Made by a program: the position numbers and the translations under genes. A stretch of 64,000 nucleotides of DNA, taken from the NCBI GenBank assembly GCA_950106755.1, contig OX467085.1, forward strand, positions 1 through 64,000, in the 5' to 3' direction. Below are positions 1 through 12,157 of the stretch, piece after piece. Below the pieces are notes generated by a model, which was given only the letters and a program-made list of their open reading frames with translations, was not told the origin of the DNA and made no database searches. Source of the stretch: Climacium dendroides. Lineage: Eukaryota; Streptophyta; Bryopsida; Hypnales; Climaciaceae. Every line of letters begins with the position of its first letter. Position 1 is the first letter of the stretch.

Positions 1-124
1 AGAGAACCCTATTGCTTCCCCACACTTTTTCAAGTGAAATGGGTTTAAAAAAAAGACACTCTCAAAATCATGCTATATTTCATCGAAACCAAACCAATAC
101 ATTATATCGTTTTGACGTGGAAGC
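1..124 (+). repeat. Partial monomer at the left edge
   Basis: The window opens at monomer position 71 (AGAGAACCCT) and runs to position 194. It matches the consensus and is cut only by the window boundary, so the array continues to the left. Confidence 0.97.
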
Positions 125-221
125 ATGTCCGAAAACATAACACACAAGTTGCAAACCTTTGAAATAATTAGGATTCATGGAAAAATGAAGTTTAAGAGAA
201 CCCTATTGCTTCCCCACACTT

Positions 222-233
222 TTTCAAGTGAAA
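222..233. other. Interrupted dyad in each type A monomer (first full copy)
   Basis: Arms TTTCA and TGAAA are exact reverse complements separated by AG (monomer positions 98-109). Most type A monomers keep it. G106A variants (CAAGTAAAA) and C101G variants (TTTTGAAG) break one pair, so it is not strictly conserved. Short dyads are common in centromeric satellites that lack a CENP-B box; a function here is inference. Confidence 0.6.
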
Positions 234-240
234 TGGGTTT

Positions 241-248
241 AAAAAAAA
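241..248 (+). other. A8 tract in each monomer (first full copy)
   Basis: Eight consecutive adenines occupy monomer positions 117-124 and recur about every 194 bp. Substitutions within the tract include AA to GG at 118-119 (for example monomers 4200, 7694, 11576 and 14098). Phased A-tracts stiffen or bend DNA and often position nucleosomes. That role is inference. Confidence 0.6.
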
Positions 249-1288
249 GACACTCTCAAAATCATGCTATATTTCATCGAAACCAAACCAATACATTATA
301 TCGTTTTGACGTGGAAGCATGTCCGAAAACATAACACACAAGTTGCAAACCTTTGAAATAATTAGGATTCATGGAAAAATGAAGTTTAAGAGAACCCTAT
401 TGCTTCCCCACACTTTTTCAAGTGAAATGGGTTTAAAAAAAAGACACTCTCAAAATCATGCTATATTTCATCGAAACCAAACCAATACATTATATCGTTT
501 TGACGTGGAAGCATGTCCGAAAACATAACACACAAGTTGCAAACCTTTGAAATAATTAGGATTCATGGAAAAATGAAGTTTAAGAGAACCCTATTGCTTC
601 CCCACACTTTTTCAAGTGAAATGGGTTTAAAAAAAAGACACTCTCAAAATCATGCTATATTTCATCGAAACCAAACCAATACATTATATCGTTTTGACGT
701 GGAAGCATGTCCGAAAACATAACACACAAGTTGCAAACCTTTGAAATAATTAGGATTCATGGAAAAATGAAGTTTAAGAGAACCCTATTGCTTCCCCACA
801 CTTTTTCAAGTGAAATGGGTTTAAAAAAAAGACACTCTCAAAATCATGCTATATTTCATCGAAACCAAACCAATACATTATATCGTTTTGACGTGGAAGC
901 ATGTCCGAAAACATAACACACAAGTTGCAAACCTTTGAAATAATTAGGATTCATGGAAAAATGAAGTTTAAGAGAACCCTATTGCTTCCCCACACTTTTT
1001 CAAGTGAAATGGGTTTAAAAAAAAGACACTCTCAAAATCATGCTATATTTCATCGAAACCAAACCAATACATTATATCGTTTTGACGTGGAAGCATGTCC
1101 GAAAACATAACACACAAGTTGCAAACCTTTGAAATAATTAGGATTCATGGAAAAATGAAGTTTAAGAGAACCCTATTGCTTCCCCACACTTTTTCAAGTG
1201 AAATGGGTTTAAAAAAAAGACACTCTCAAAATCATCCTATATTTCATCGAAACCAAACCAATACATTATATCGTTTTGACGTGGAAGC

Positions 1289-1483
1289 ATGTCCGAAAAC
1301 ATAACACACAAGTTGCAAACCTTTGAAATAATTAGGATTCATGGAAAAATGAAAGTTTAAGAGAACCCTATTGCTTCCCCACACTTTTTCAAGTGAAATG
1401 GGTTTAAAAAAAAGACACTCTCAAAATCATGCTATATTTCATCGAAACCAAACCAATACATTATATCGTTTTGACGTGGAAGC
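1289..1483 (+). repeat. 195-bp monomer with one extra A
   Basis: The unit reads ATGAAAGTTTAAG where its neighbours read ATGAAGTTTAAG. That gives 195 bp and shifts the open frame into an immediate stop. It is otherwise consensus. It is a private change not seen elsewhere, so it is either a recent mutation or a homopolymer error. Confidence 0.9.
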
Positions 1484-4400
1484 ATGTCCGAAAACATAAC
1501 ACACAAGTTGCAAACCTTTGAAATAATTAGGATTCATGGAAAAATAAAGTTTAAGAGAACCCTACTGCTTCCCCACACTTTTTCAAGTGAAATGGGTTTA
1601 AAAAAAAGACACTCTCAAAATCATGCTATATTTCATCGAAACCAAACCAATACATTATATCGTTTTGACGTGGAAGCATGTCCGAAAACATAACACACAA
1701 GTTGCAAACCTTTGAAATAATTAGGATTCATGGAAAAATGAAGTTTAAGAGAACCCTATTGCTTCCCCACACTTTTTCAAGTGAAATGGGTTTAAAAAAA
1801 AGACACTCTCAAAATCATGCTATATTTCATCGAAACCAAACCAATACATTATATCGTTTTGACGTGGAAGCATGTCCGAAAACATAACACACAAGTTGCA
1901 AACCTTTGAAATAATTAGGATTCATGGAAAAATGAAGTTTAAGAGAACCCTATTGCTTCCCCACACTTTTTCAAGTGAAATGGGTTTAAAAAAAAGACAC
2001 TCTCAAAATCATGCTATATTTCATCGAAACCAAACCAATACATTATATCGTTTGGACGTGGAAGCATGTCCGAAAACATAACACACAAGTTGCAAACCTT
2101 TGAAATAATTAGGATTCATGGAAAAATGAAGTTTAAGAGAACCCTATTGCTTCCCCACACTTTTTCAAGTGAAATGGGTTTAAAAAAAAGACACTCTCAA
2201 AATCATGCTATATTTCATCGAAACCAAACCAATACATTATATCGTTTTGACGTGGAAGCATGTCCGAAAACATAACACACAAGTTGCAAACCTTTGAAAT
2301 AATTAGGATTCATGGAAAAATGAAGTTTAAGAGAACCCTATTGCTTCCCCACACTTTTTCAAGTGAAATGGGTTTAAAAAAAAGACACTCTCAAAATCAT
2401 GCTATATTTCATCGAAACCAAACCAATACATTATATCGTTTTGACGTGGAAGCATGTCCGAAAACATAACACACAAGTTGCAAACCTTTGAAATAATTAG
2501 GATTCATGGAAAAATGAAGTTTAAGAGAACCCTATTGCTTCCCCACACTTTTTCAAGTGAAATGGGTTTAAAAAAAAGACACTCTCAAAATCATGCTATA
2601 TTTCATCGAAACCAAACCAATACATTATATCGTTTTGACGTGGAAGCATGTCCGAAAACATAACACACAAGTTGCAAACCTTTGAAATAATTAGGATTCA
2701 TGGAAAAATGAAGTTTAAGAGAACCCTATTGCTTCCCCACACTTTTTCAAGTGAAATGGGTTTAAAAAAAAGACACTCTCAAAATCATGCTATATTTCAT
2801 CGAAACCAAACCAATACATTATATCGTTTTGACGTGGAAGCATGTCCGAAAACATAACACACAAGTTGCAAACCTTTGAAATAATTAGGATTCATGGAAA
2901 AATGAAGTTTAAGAGAACCCTATTGCTTCCCCACACTTTTTCAAGTGAAATGGGTTTAAAAAAAAGACACTCTCAAAATCATGCTATATTTCATCGAAAC
3001 CAAACCAATACATTATATCGTTTTGACGTGGAAGCATGTCCGAAAACATAACACACAAGTTGCAAACCTTTGAAATAATTAGGATTCATGGAAAAATGAA
3101 GTTTAAGAGAACCCTATTGCTTCCCCACACTTTTTCAAGTGAAATGGGTTTAAAAAAAAGACACTCTCAAAATCATGCTATATTTCATCGAAACCAAACC
3201 AATACATTATATCGTTTTGACGTGGAAGCATGTCCGAAAACATAACACACAAGTTGCAAACCTTTGAAATAATTAGGATTCATGGAAAAATGAAGTTTAA
3301 GAGAACCCTATTGCTTCCCCACACTTTTTCAAGTGAAATGGGTTTAAAAAAAAGACACTCTCAAAATCATGCTATATTTCATCGAAACCAAACCAATACA
3401 TTATATCGTTTTGACGTGGAAGCATGTCCGAAAACATAACACACAAGTTGCAAACCTTTGAAATAATTAGGATTCATGGAAAAATGAAGTTTAAGAGAAC
3501 CCTATTGCTTCCCCACACTTTTTCAAGTGAAATGGGTTTAAAAAAAAGACACTCTCAAAATCATGCTATATTTCATCGAAACCAAACCAATACATTATAT
3601 CGTTTGGACGTGGAAGCATGTCCGAAAACATAACACACAAGTTGCAAACCTTTGAAATAATTAGGATTCATGGAAAAATGAAGTTTAAGAGAACCCTATT
3701 GCTTCCCCACACTTTTTCAAGTGAAATGGGTTTAAAAAAAAGACACTCTCAAAATCATGCTATATTTCATCAAAACCAAACCAATACATTATATCGTTTT
3801 GACGTGGAGGGATGTCCGAAAACATAACACACAAGTTGCAAACCTTTGAAATAATTAGGATTCATGGAAAAATGAAGTTTAAGAGAACCCTATTGCTTCC
3901 CCACACTTTTTCAAGTGAAATGGGTTTAAAAAAAAGACACTCTAAAAATCATGCTATATTTCATCGAAACCAAACCAATACATTATATCGTTTTGACGTG
4001 GAAGCATGTCCGAAAACATAACACAGAAGTTGCAAACCTTTGAAATAATTAGGATTCATGGAAAAATGAAGTTTAAGAGAACCCTATTGCTTCCCCACAC
4101 TTTTTCAAGTGAAATGGGTTTAAAAAAAAGACACTCTCAAAATCATTCTATATTTCATCGAAACCAAACCAATACATTATATCGTTTTGACGTGGAAGCA
4201 TGTCCGAAAACATAACACACAAGTTGCAAACCTTTGAAATAATTAGGATTCATGGAAAAATGAAGTTTAAGAGAACCCTATTGCTTCCCCACACTTTTTC
4301 AAGTGAAATGGGTTTAGGAAAAAGACACTCTCAAAATCATGCTATATTTCATCGAAACCAAACCAATACATTATATCGTTTTGACGTGGAAGCATGTCCG

Positions 4401-4781
4401 AAAACATAACACACAAGTTGCAAACCTTTGAAATAATTAGGATTCATGGAAAAATGAAGTTTAAGAGAACCCTATTGCTTCCCCACACTTTTTCAAGTGA
4501 AATGGGTTTAAAAAAAAGACACTCTCAAAATCATGCTATATTTCATCGAAACCAAACCAATACATTATATCGTTTTGACGTGGAAGCATGTCCGAAAACA
4601 TAACACACAAGTTGCAAACCTTTGAAATAATTAGGATTCATGGAAAAATGAAGTTTAAGAGAACCCTATTGCTTCCCCACACTTTTTCAAGTGAAATGGG
4701 TTTAAAAAAAAGACACTCTCAAAATCATGCTATATTTAATGGAAACCAAACCAATACATTATATCGTTTTGACGTGGAAGC

Positions 4782-4976
4782 ATGTCCGAAAACATAACAC
4801 ACAAGTTGCAAACCTTTGAAATAATTAGGATTCATGGAAAAATGAAGTTTAAGAGAACCCTATTGCTTCCCCACACTCTCTCAAGAGAAATGGGTTTTAA
4901 AAAAAAGAGGCTTTAAAAATCACTCTGTATTTAGTAGAAACCAAACCAAACCACTATATCGTTTTGACGTGGAAGT
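4782..4976 (+). repeat. Type B monomer, solitary, B1 subtype
   Basis: This 195-bp unit matches type A at positions 1-96 and again after about position 172, but differs heavily in between: CTCTCTCAAGAG in place of the T5/dyad, one extra T before the A8 tract, AGAGGCTTTAAAAATCACTC, GTATTTAGTAG and ACCACTATA. It ends in GAAGTATG (B1 signature) and is followed directly by a type A unit. Confidence 0.93.
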
Positions 4977-5364
4977 ATGTCCGAAAACATAACACACAAG
5001 TTGCAAACCTTTGAAATAATTAGGATTCATGGAAAAATGAAGTTTAAGAGAACCCTATTGCTTCCCCACACTTTTTCAAGTGAAATGGGTTTAAAAAAAA
5101 GACACTCTCAAAATCATGCTATATTTCATCGAAACCAAACCAATACATTATATCGTTTTGACGTGGAAGCATGTCCGAAAACATAACACACAAGTTGCAA
5201 ACCTTTGAAATAATTAGGATTCATGGAAAAATGAAGTTTAAGAGAACCCTATTGCTTCCCCACACTTTTTCAAGTGAAATGGGTTTAAAAAAAAGACACT
5301 CTCAAAATCATGCTATATTTAATGGAAACCAAACCAATACATTATATCGTTTTGACGTGGAAGC
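4782..5364 (+). repeat. Three-monomer segment missing from the next HOR copy
   Basis: HOR copy 1 runs 4006 (C19/C21-region variant CACAGAAG), 4200 (AA to GG), 4394 (plain), 4588 (C151A/C154G), then this 583-bp stretch (B, A, C151A/C154G), then 5365. Copy 2 runs 7500, 7694, 7888, 8082, then directly 8276, the homologue of 5365. The extra segment is bounded by two like monomers (4588 and 5171), as expected for unequal exchange. I cannot tell insertion from deletion. Confidence 0.82.
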
Positions 5365-5946
5365 ATGTCCGAAAACATAACACACAAGTTGCAAACCTTT
5401 GAAATAATTAGGATTCATGGAAAAATGAAGTTTAAGAGAACCCTATTGCTTCCCCACACTTTTTCAAGTGAAATGGGTTTAAAAAAAAGACACTCTAAAA
5501 ATCATGCTATATTTCATCGAAACCAAACCAATACATTATATCGTTTTGACGTGGAGGGATGTCCGAAAACATAACACACAAGTTGCAAACCTTTGAAATA
5601 ATTAGGATTCATGGAAAAATGAAGTTTAAGAGAACCCTATTGCTTCCCCACACTTTTTCAAGTGAAATGGGTTTAAAAAAAAGACACTCTCAAAATCATG
5701 CTATATTTCATCGAAACCAAACCAATACATTATATCGTTTTGACGTGGAAGCATGTCCGAAAACATAACACACAAGTTGCAAACCTTTGAAATAATTAGG
5801 ATTCATGGAAAAATAAAGTTTAAGAGAACCCTATTGCTTCCCCACACTTTTTCAAGTGAAATGGGTTTAAAAAAAAGACACTCTCAAAATCATGCTATAT
5901 TTCATCGAAACCAAACCAATACATTATATCGTTTTGACGTGGAAGC

Positions 5947-6140
5947 ATGTCCGAAAACATAACACACAAGTTGCAAACCTTTGAAATAATTAGGATTTAT
6001 GGAAAAATGAAGTTTAAGAGAACCCTATTGCTTCCCCACACTTTTTCAAGTGAAATGGGTTTAAAAAAAAGACACTCTCAAAATCATGCTATATTTAATG
6101 GAGACCAAACCATTACATTATATCGTTTTGACGTGGAAGC
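5947..6140 (+). repeat. HOR-marker monomer, copy 1
   Basis: This is the first of four copies of the most distinctive type A variant: GGATTTATGG, AATGGAGACC, ACCATTACATT, and CTGAAAAC at the start of the next unit. It keeps the A8 tract intact, like copy 2 at 8858 and unlike copies 3 and 4. Confidence 0.9.
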
Positions 6141-6528
6141 ATGTCTGAAAACATAACACACAAGTTGCAAACCTTTGAAATAATTAGGATTCATGGAAAA
6201 ATGAAGTTTAAGAGAACCCTATTGCTTCCCCACACTTTTTCAAGTGAAATGGGTTTAAAAAAAAGACACTCTCAAAATCATGCTATATTTAATGGAAACC
6301 AAACCAATACATTATATCGTTTTGACGTGGAAGCATGTCCGAAAACATAACACACAAGTTGCAAACCTTTGAAATAATTAGGATTCATGGAAAAATGAAG
6401 TTTAAGAGAACCCTATTGCTTCCCCACACTTTTTCAAGTGAAATGGGTTTAAAAAAAAGACACTCTCAAAATCATGCTATATTTCATCGAAACCAAACCA
6501 ATACATTATATCGTTTTGACGTGGAAGC

Positions 6529-6723
6529 ATGTCCGAAAACATAACACACAAGTTGCAAACCTTTGAAATAATTAGGATTCATGGAAAAATGAAGTTTAAG
6601 AGAACCCTATTGCTTCCCCACACTCTCTCAAGAGAAATGGGTTTTAAAAAAAAGAGGCTTTAAAAATCACTCTGTATTTAGTAGAAACCAAACCAAACCA
6701 CTATATCGTTTTGACGTGGAAGC
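6529..6723 (+). repeat. Type B monomer, solitary, B2 subtype
   Basis: This 195-bp unit has the same divergent middle as other B monomers but ends in GAAGCATG (B2 signature). It is flanked by type A units on both sides, so it looks like a B1-B2 pair that lost its first member. Confidence 0.92.
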
Positions 6724-8857
6724 ATGTCCGAAAACATAACACACAAGTTGCAAACCTTTGAAATAATTAGGATTCATGGAAAAATGAAGTTTAAGAGAAC
6801 CCTATTGCTTCCCCACACTTTTTCAAGTGAAATGGGTTTAAAAAAAAGACACTCTCAAAATCATGCTATATTTAATGGAAACCAAACCAATACATTATAT
6901 CGTTTTGACGTGGAAGCATGTCCGAAAACATAACACACAAGTTGCAAACCTTTGAAATAATTAGGATTCATGGAAAAATGAAGTTTAAGAGAACCCTATT
7001 GCTTCCCCACACTTTTTCAAGTGAAATGGGTTTAAAAAAAAGACACTCTCAAAATCATGCTATATTTCATCGAAACCAAACCAATACATTATATCGTTTG
7101 GACGTGGAAGCATGTCCGAAAACATAACACACAAGTTGCAAACCTTTGAAATAATTAGGATTCATGGAAAAATGAAGTTTAAGAGAACCCTATTGCTTCC
7201 CCACACTTTTTCAAGTGAAATGGGTTTAAAAAAAAGACACTCTCAAAATCATGCTATATTTCATCGAAACCAAACCAATACATTATATCGTTTTGACGTG
7301 GAGGGATGTCCGAAAACATAACACACAAGTTGCAAACCTTTGAAATAATTAGGATTCATGGAAAAATGAAGTTTAAGAGAACCCTATTGCTTCCCCACAC
7401 TTTTTCAAGTGAAATGGGTTTAAAAAAAAGACACTTTCAAAATCATGCTATATTTCATCGAAACCAAACCAATACATTATATCGTTTTGACGTGGAAGCA
7501 TGTCCGAAAACATAACACAGAAGTTGCAAACCTTTGAAATAATTAGGATTCATGGAAAAATGAAGTTTAAGAGAACCCTATTGCTTCCCCACACTTTTTC
7601 AAGTGAAATGGGTTTAAAAAAAAGACACTCTCAAAATCATGCTATATTTCATCGAAACCAAACCAATACATTATATCGTTTTGACGTGGAAGCATGTCCG
7701 AAAACATAACACACAAGTTGCAAACCTTTGAAATAATTAGGATTCATGGAAAAATGAAGTTTAAGAGAACCCTATTGCTTCCCCACACTTTTTCAAGTGA
7801 AATGGGTTTAGGAAAAAGACACTCTCAAAATCATGCTATATTTCATCGAAACCAAACCAATACATTATATCGTTTTGACGTGGAAGCATGTCCGAAAACA
7901 TAACACACAAGTTGCAAACCTTTGAAATAATTAGGATTCATGGAAAAATGAAGTTTAAGAGAACCCTATTGCTTCCCCACACTTTTTCAAGTGAAATGGG
8001 TTTAAAAAAAAGACACTCTCAAAATCATGCTATATTTCATCGAAACCAAACCAATACATTATATCGTTTTGACGTGGAAGCATGTCCGAAAACATAACAC
8101 ACAAGTTGCAAACCTTTGAAATAATTAGGATTCATGGAAAAATGAAGTTTAAGAGAACCCTATTGCTTCCCCACACTTTTTCAAGTGAAATGGGTTTAAA
8201 AAAAAGACACTCTCAAAATCATGCTATATTTAATGGAAACCAAACCAATACATTATATCGTTTTGACGTGGAAGCATGTCCGAAAACATAACACACAAGT
8301 TGCAAACCTTTGAAATAATTAGGATTCATGGAAAAATGAAGTTTAAGAGAACCCTATTGCTTCCCCACACTTTTTCAAGTGAAATGGGTTTAAAAAAAAG
8401 ACACTCTAAAAATCATGCTATATTTCATCGAAACCAAACCAATACATTATATCGTTTTGACGTGGAGGGATGTCCGAAAACATAACACACAAGTTGCAAA
8501 CCTTTGAAATAATTAGGATTCATGGAAAAATGAAGTTTAAGAGAACCCTATTGCTTCCCCACACTTTTTCAAGTGAAATGGGTTTAAAAAAAAGACACTC
8601 TCAAAATCATGCTATATTTCATCGAAACCAAACCAATACATTATATCGTTTTGACGTGGAAGCATGTCCGAAAACATAACACACAAGTTGCAAACCTTTG
8701 AAATAATTAGGATTCATGGAAAAATAAAGTTTAAGAGAACCCTATTGCTTCCCCACACTTTTTCAAGTGAAATGGGTTTAAAAAAAAGACACTCTCAAAA
8801 TCATGCTATATTTCATCGAAACCAAACCAATACATTATATCGTTTTGACGTGGAAGC

Positions 8858-9051
8858 ATGTCCGAAAACATAACACACAAGTTGCAAACCTTTGAAATAA
8901 TTAGGATTTATGGAAAAATGAAGTTTAAGAGAACCCTATTGCTTCCCCACACTTTTTCAAGTGAAATGGGTTTAAAAAAAAGACACTCTCAAAATCATGC
9001 TATATTTAATGGAGACCAAACCATTACATTATATCGTTTTGACGTGGAAGC
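8858..9051 (+). repeat. HOR-marker monomer, copy 2
   Basis: It carries the same marker set as 5947, 15 units away, with an intact A8 tract. Confidence 0.9.
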
Positions 9052-9827
9052 ATGTCTGAAAACATAACACACAAGTTGCAAACCTTTGAAATAATTAGGA
9101 TTCATGGAAAAATGAAGTTTAAGAGAACCCTATTGCTTCCCCACACTTTTTCAAGTGAAATGGGTTTAAAAAAAAGACACTCTCAAAATCATGCTATATT
9201 TCATCGAAACCAAACCAATACATTATATCGTTTTGACGTGGAAGCATGTCCGAAAACATAACACACAAGTTGCAAACCTTTGAAATAATTAGGATTCATG
9301 GAAAAATGAAGTTTAAGAGAACCCTATTGCTTCCCCACACTTTTTCAAGTGAAATGGGTTTAAAAAAAAGACACTCTCAAAATCATGCTATATTTCATCG
9401 AAACCAAACCAATACATTATATCGTTTGGACGTGGAAGCATGTCCGAAAACATAACACACAAGTTGCAAACCTTTGAAATAATTAGGATTCATGGAAAAA
9501 TGAAGTTTAAGAGAACCCTATTGCTTCCCCACACTTTTTCAAGTGAAATGGGTTTAAAAAAAAGACACTCTCAAAATCATGCTATATTTCATCGAAACCA
9601 AACCAAAACATTATATCGTTTTGACGTAGAGGGATGTCCGAAAACATAACAGACAAGTTGCAAACCTTTGAAATAATTAGGATTCATGGAAAAATGAAGT
9701 TTAAGAGAACCCTATTGCTTCCCCACACTTTTTCAAGTGAAATGGGTTTAAAAAAAAGACACTCTCAAAATCATGCTATATTTAATGGAAACCAAACCAA
9801 TACATTATATCGTTTTGACGTGGAAGC

Positions 9828-10217
9828 ATGTCCGAAAACATAACACACAAGTTGCAAACCTTTGAAATAATTAGGATTCATGGAAAAATGAAGTTTAAGA
9901 GAACCCTATTGCTTCCCCACACTCTCTCAAGAGAAATGGGTTTTAAAAAAAAGAGGCTTTAAAAATCACTCTGTATTTAGTAGAAACCAAACCAAACCAC
10001 TATATCGTTTTGACGTGGAAGTATGTCCGAAAACATAACACACAAGTTGCAAACCTTTGAAATAATTAGGATTCATGGAAAAATGAAGTTTAAGAGAACC
10101 CTATTGCTTCCCCACACTCTCTCAAGAGAAATGGGTTTTAAAAAAAAGAGGCTTTAAAAATCACTCTGTATTTAGTAGAAACCAAACCAAACCACTATAT
10201 CGTTTTGACGTGGAAGC
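9828..10217 (+). repeat. Type B dimer B1-B2
   Basis: Two 195-bp type B units lie in tandem. The first ends GAAGTATG and the second GAAGCATG. They are preceded by a C19G unit (9634) and followed by plain type A (10218). This is the first of six such 390-bp pairs. Confidence 0.93.
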
Positions 10218-11575
10218 ATGTCCGAAAACATAACACACAAGTTGCAAACCTTTGAAATAATTAGGATTCATGGAAAAATGAAGTTTAAGAGAACCCTATT
10301 GCTTCCCCACACTTTTTCAAGTGAAATGGGTTTAAAAAAAAGACACTCTCAAAATCATGCTATATTTCATCGAAACCAAACCAATACATTATATCGTTTT
10401 GACGTGGAAGCATGTCCGAAAACATAACACACAAGTTGCAAACCTTTGAAATAATTAGGATTCATGGAAAAATGAAGTTTAAGAGAACCCTATTGCTTCC
10501 CCACACTTTTTCAAGTGAAATGGGTTTAAAAAAAAGACACTCTCAAAATCATGCTATATTTCATCGAAACCAAACCAATACATTATATCGTTTGGACGTG
10601 GAAGCATGTCCGAAAACATAACACACAAGTTGCAAACCTTTGAAATAATTAGGATTCATGGAAAAATGAAGTTTAAGAGAACCCTATTGCTTCCCCACAC
10701 TTTTTCAAGTGAAATGGGTTTAAAAAAAAGACACTCTCAAAATCATGCTATATTTCATCGAAACCAAACCAAAACATTATATCGTTTTGACGTAGAGGGA
10801 TGTCCGAAAACATAACAGACAAGTTGCAAACCTTTGAAATAATTAGGATTCATGGAAAAATGAAGTTTAAGAGAACCCTATTGCTTCCCCACACTTTTTC
10901 AAGTGAAATGGGTTTAAAAAAAAGACACTCTCAAAATCATGCTATATTTAATGGAAACCAAACCAATACATTATATCGTTTTGACGTGGAAGCATGTCCG
11001 AAAACATAACACACAAGTTGCAAACCTTTGAAATAATTAGGATTCATGGAAAAATGAAGTTTAAGAGAACCCTATTGCTTCCCCACACTTTTTCAAGTGA
11101 AATGGGTTTAAAAAAAAGACACTCTAAAAATCATGCTATATTTCATCGAAACCAAACCAATACATTATATCGTTTTGACGTGGAGGGATGTCCGAAAACA
11201 TAACACACAAGTTGCAAACCTTTGAAATAATTAGGATTCATGGAAAAATGAAGTTTAAGAGAACCCTATTGCTTCCCCACACTTTTTCAAGTGAAATGGG
11301 TTTAAAAAAAAGACACTCTCAAAATCATGCTATATTTCATCGAAACCAAACCAATACATTATATCGTTTTGACGTGGAAGCATGTCCGAAAACATAACAC
11401 ACAAGTTGCAAACCTTTGAAATAATTAGGATTCATGGAAAAATAAAGTTTAAGAGAACCCTATTGCTTCCCCACACTTTTTCAAGTGAAATGGGTTTAAA
11501 AAAAAGACACTCTCAAAATCATGCTATATTTCATCGAAACCAAACCAATACATTATATCGTTTTGACGTGGAAGC

Positions 11576-11769
11576 ATGTCCGAAAACATAACACACAAGT
11601 TGCAAACCTTTGAAATAATTAGGATTTATGGAAAAATGAAGTTTAAGAGAACCCTATTGCTTCCCCACACTTTTTCAAGTGAAATGGGTTTAGGAAAAAG
11701 ACACTCTCAAAATCATGCTATATTTAATGGAGACCAAACCATTACATTATATCGTTTTGACGTGGAAGC
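11576..11769 (+). repeat. HOR-marker monomer, copy 3, with A-tract interruption
   Basis: It carries the same marker set as 5947 and 8858 but also AA to GG at 118-119 (TTTAGGAAAAAG). That change is otherwise found at monomers 4200 and 7694, which have none of the HOR markers. The combination suggests a short conversion tract. Confidence 0.88.
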
Positions 11770-12157
11770 ATGTCTGAAAACATAACACACAAGTTGCAAA
11801 CCTTTGAAATAATTAGGATTCATGGAAAAATGAAGTTTAAGAGAACCCTATTGCTTCCCCACACTTTTTCAAGTGAAATGGGTTTAAAAAAAAGACACTC
11901 TCAAAATCATGCTATATTTCATCGAAACCAAACCAATACATTATATCGTTTTGACGTGGAAGCATGTCCGAAAACATAACACACAAGTTGCAAACCTTTG
12001 AAATAATTAGGATTCATGGAAAAATGAAGTTTAAGAGAACCCTATTGCTTCCCCACACTTTTTCAAGTGAAATGGGTTTAAAAAAAAGACACTCTCAAAA
12101 TCATGCTATATTTCATCGAAACCAAACCAATACATTATATCGTTTTGACGTGGAAGC

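Larger units (their letters stand above)
125..318 (+). repeat. Reference monomer (consensus type A), with its anatomy
   Basis: This first complete unit matches the majority sequence of the left block and is used as the reference. Landmarks by monomer position: CpGs at 6-7, 154-155, 178-179 and 186-187; a TAATTA palindrome near 41-46; AACCCTA at 75-81; a T5 tract at 96-100; an interrupted dyad TTTCA-AG-TGAAA at 98-109; GGGTTTA at 111-117; an A8 tract at 117-124. Frequent variants elsewhere: C19G, A31T, G63A, T67G, A81C, C91T, C101G, G106A, A109G, G113A, T115G, G142C, C151A with C154G, C170 to G or T, T183G, A185T, G190C, and A192G with C194G. These positions serve as markers in the other entries. 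Confidence 0.95.
125..3617 (+). repeat. Homogeneous monomeric block, 18 copies
   Basis: These 18 consecutive monomers are almost identical. The only departures I see are G142C in monomer 1095, one extra A in monomer 1289, G63A plus a T to C (CTACTGC) in monomer 1484, and T183G in monomers 1872 and 3424. No higher-order period is resolvable because there are too few markers. The two T183G copies lie 1552 bp apart, exactly 8 units. This is the least diverged part of the window. Confidence 0.93.

Noticed and set aside
199..241. True telomeric repeat tract
   Set aside because: Only isolated single heptamers in opposite orientations occur in each monomer, never in tandem.
4782..4976. Type B as an inserted mobile element
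   Set aside because: It replaces the matching part of a monomer with almost no length change, has no target-site duplication or terminal repeats, and shares both ends with type A.
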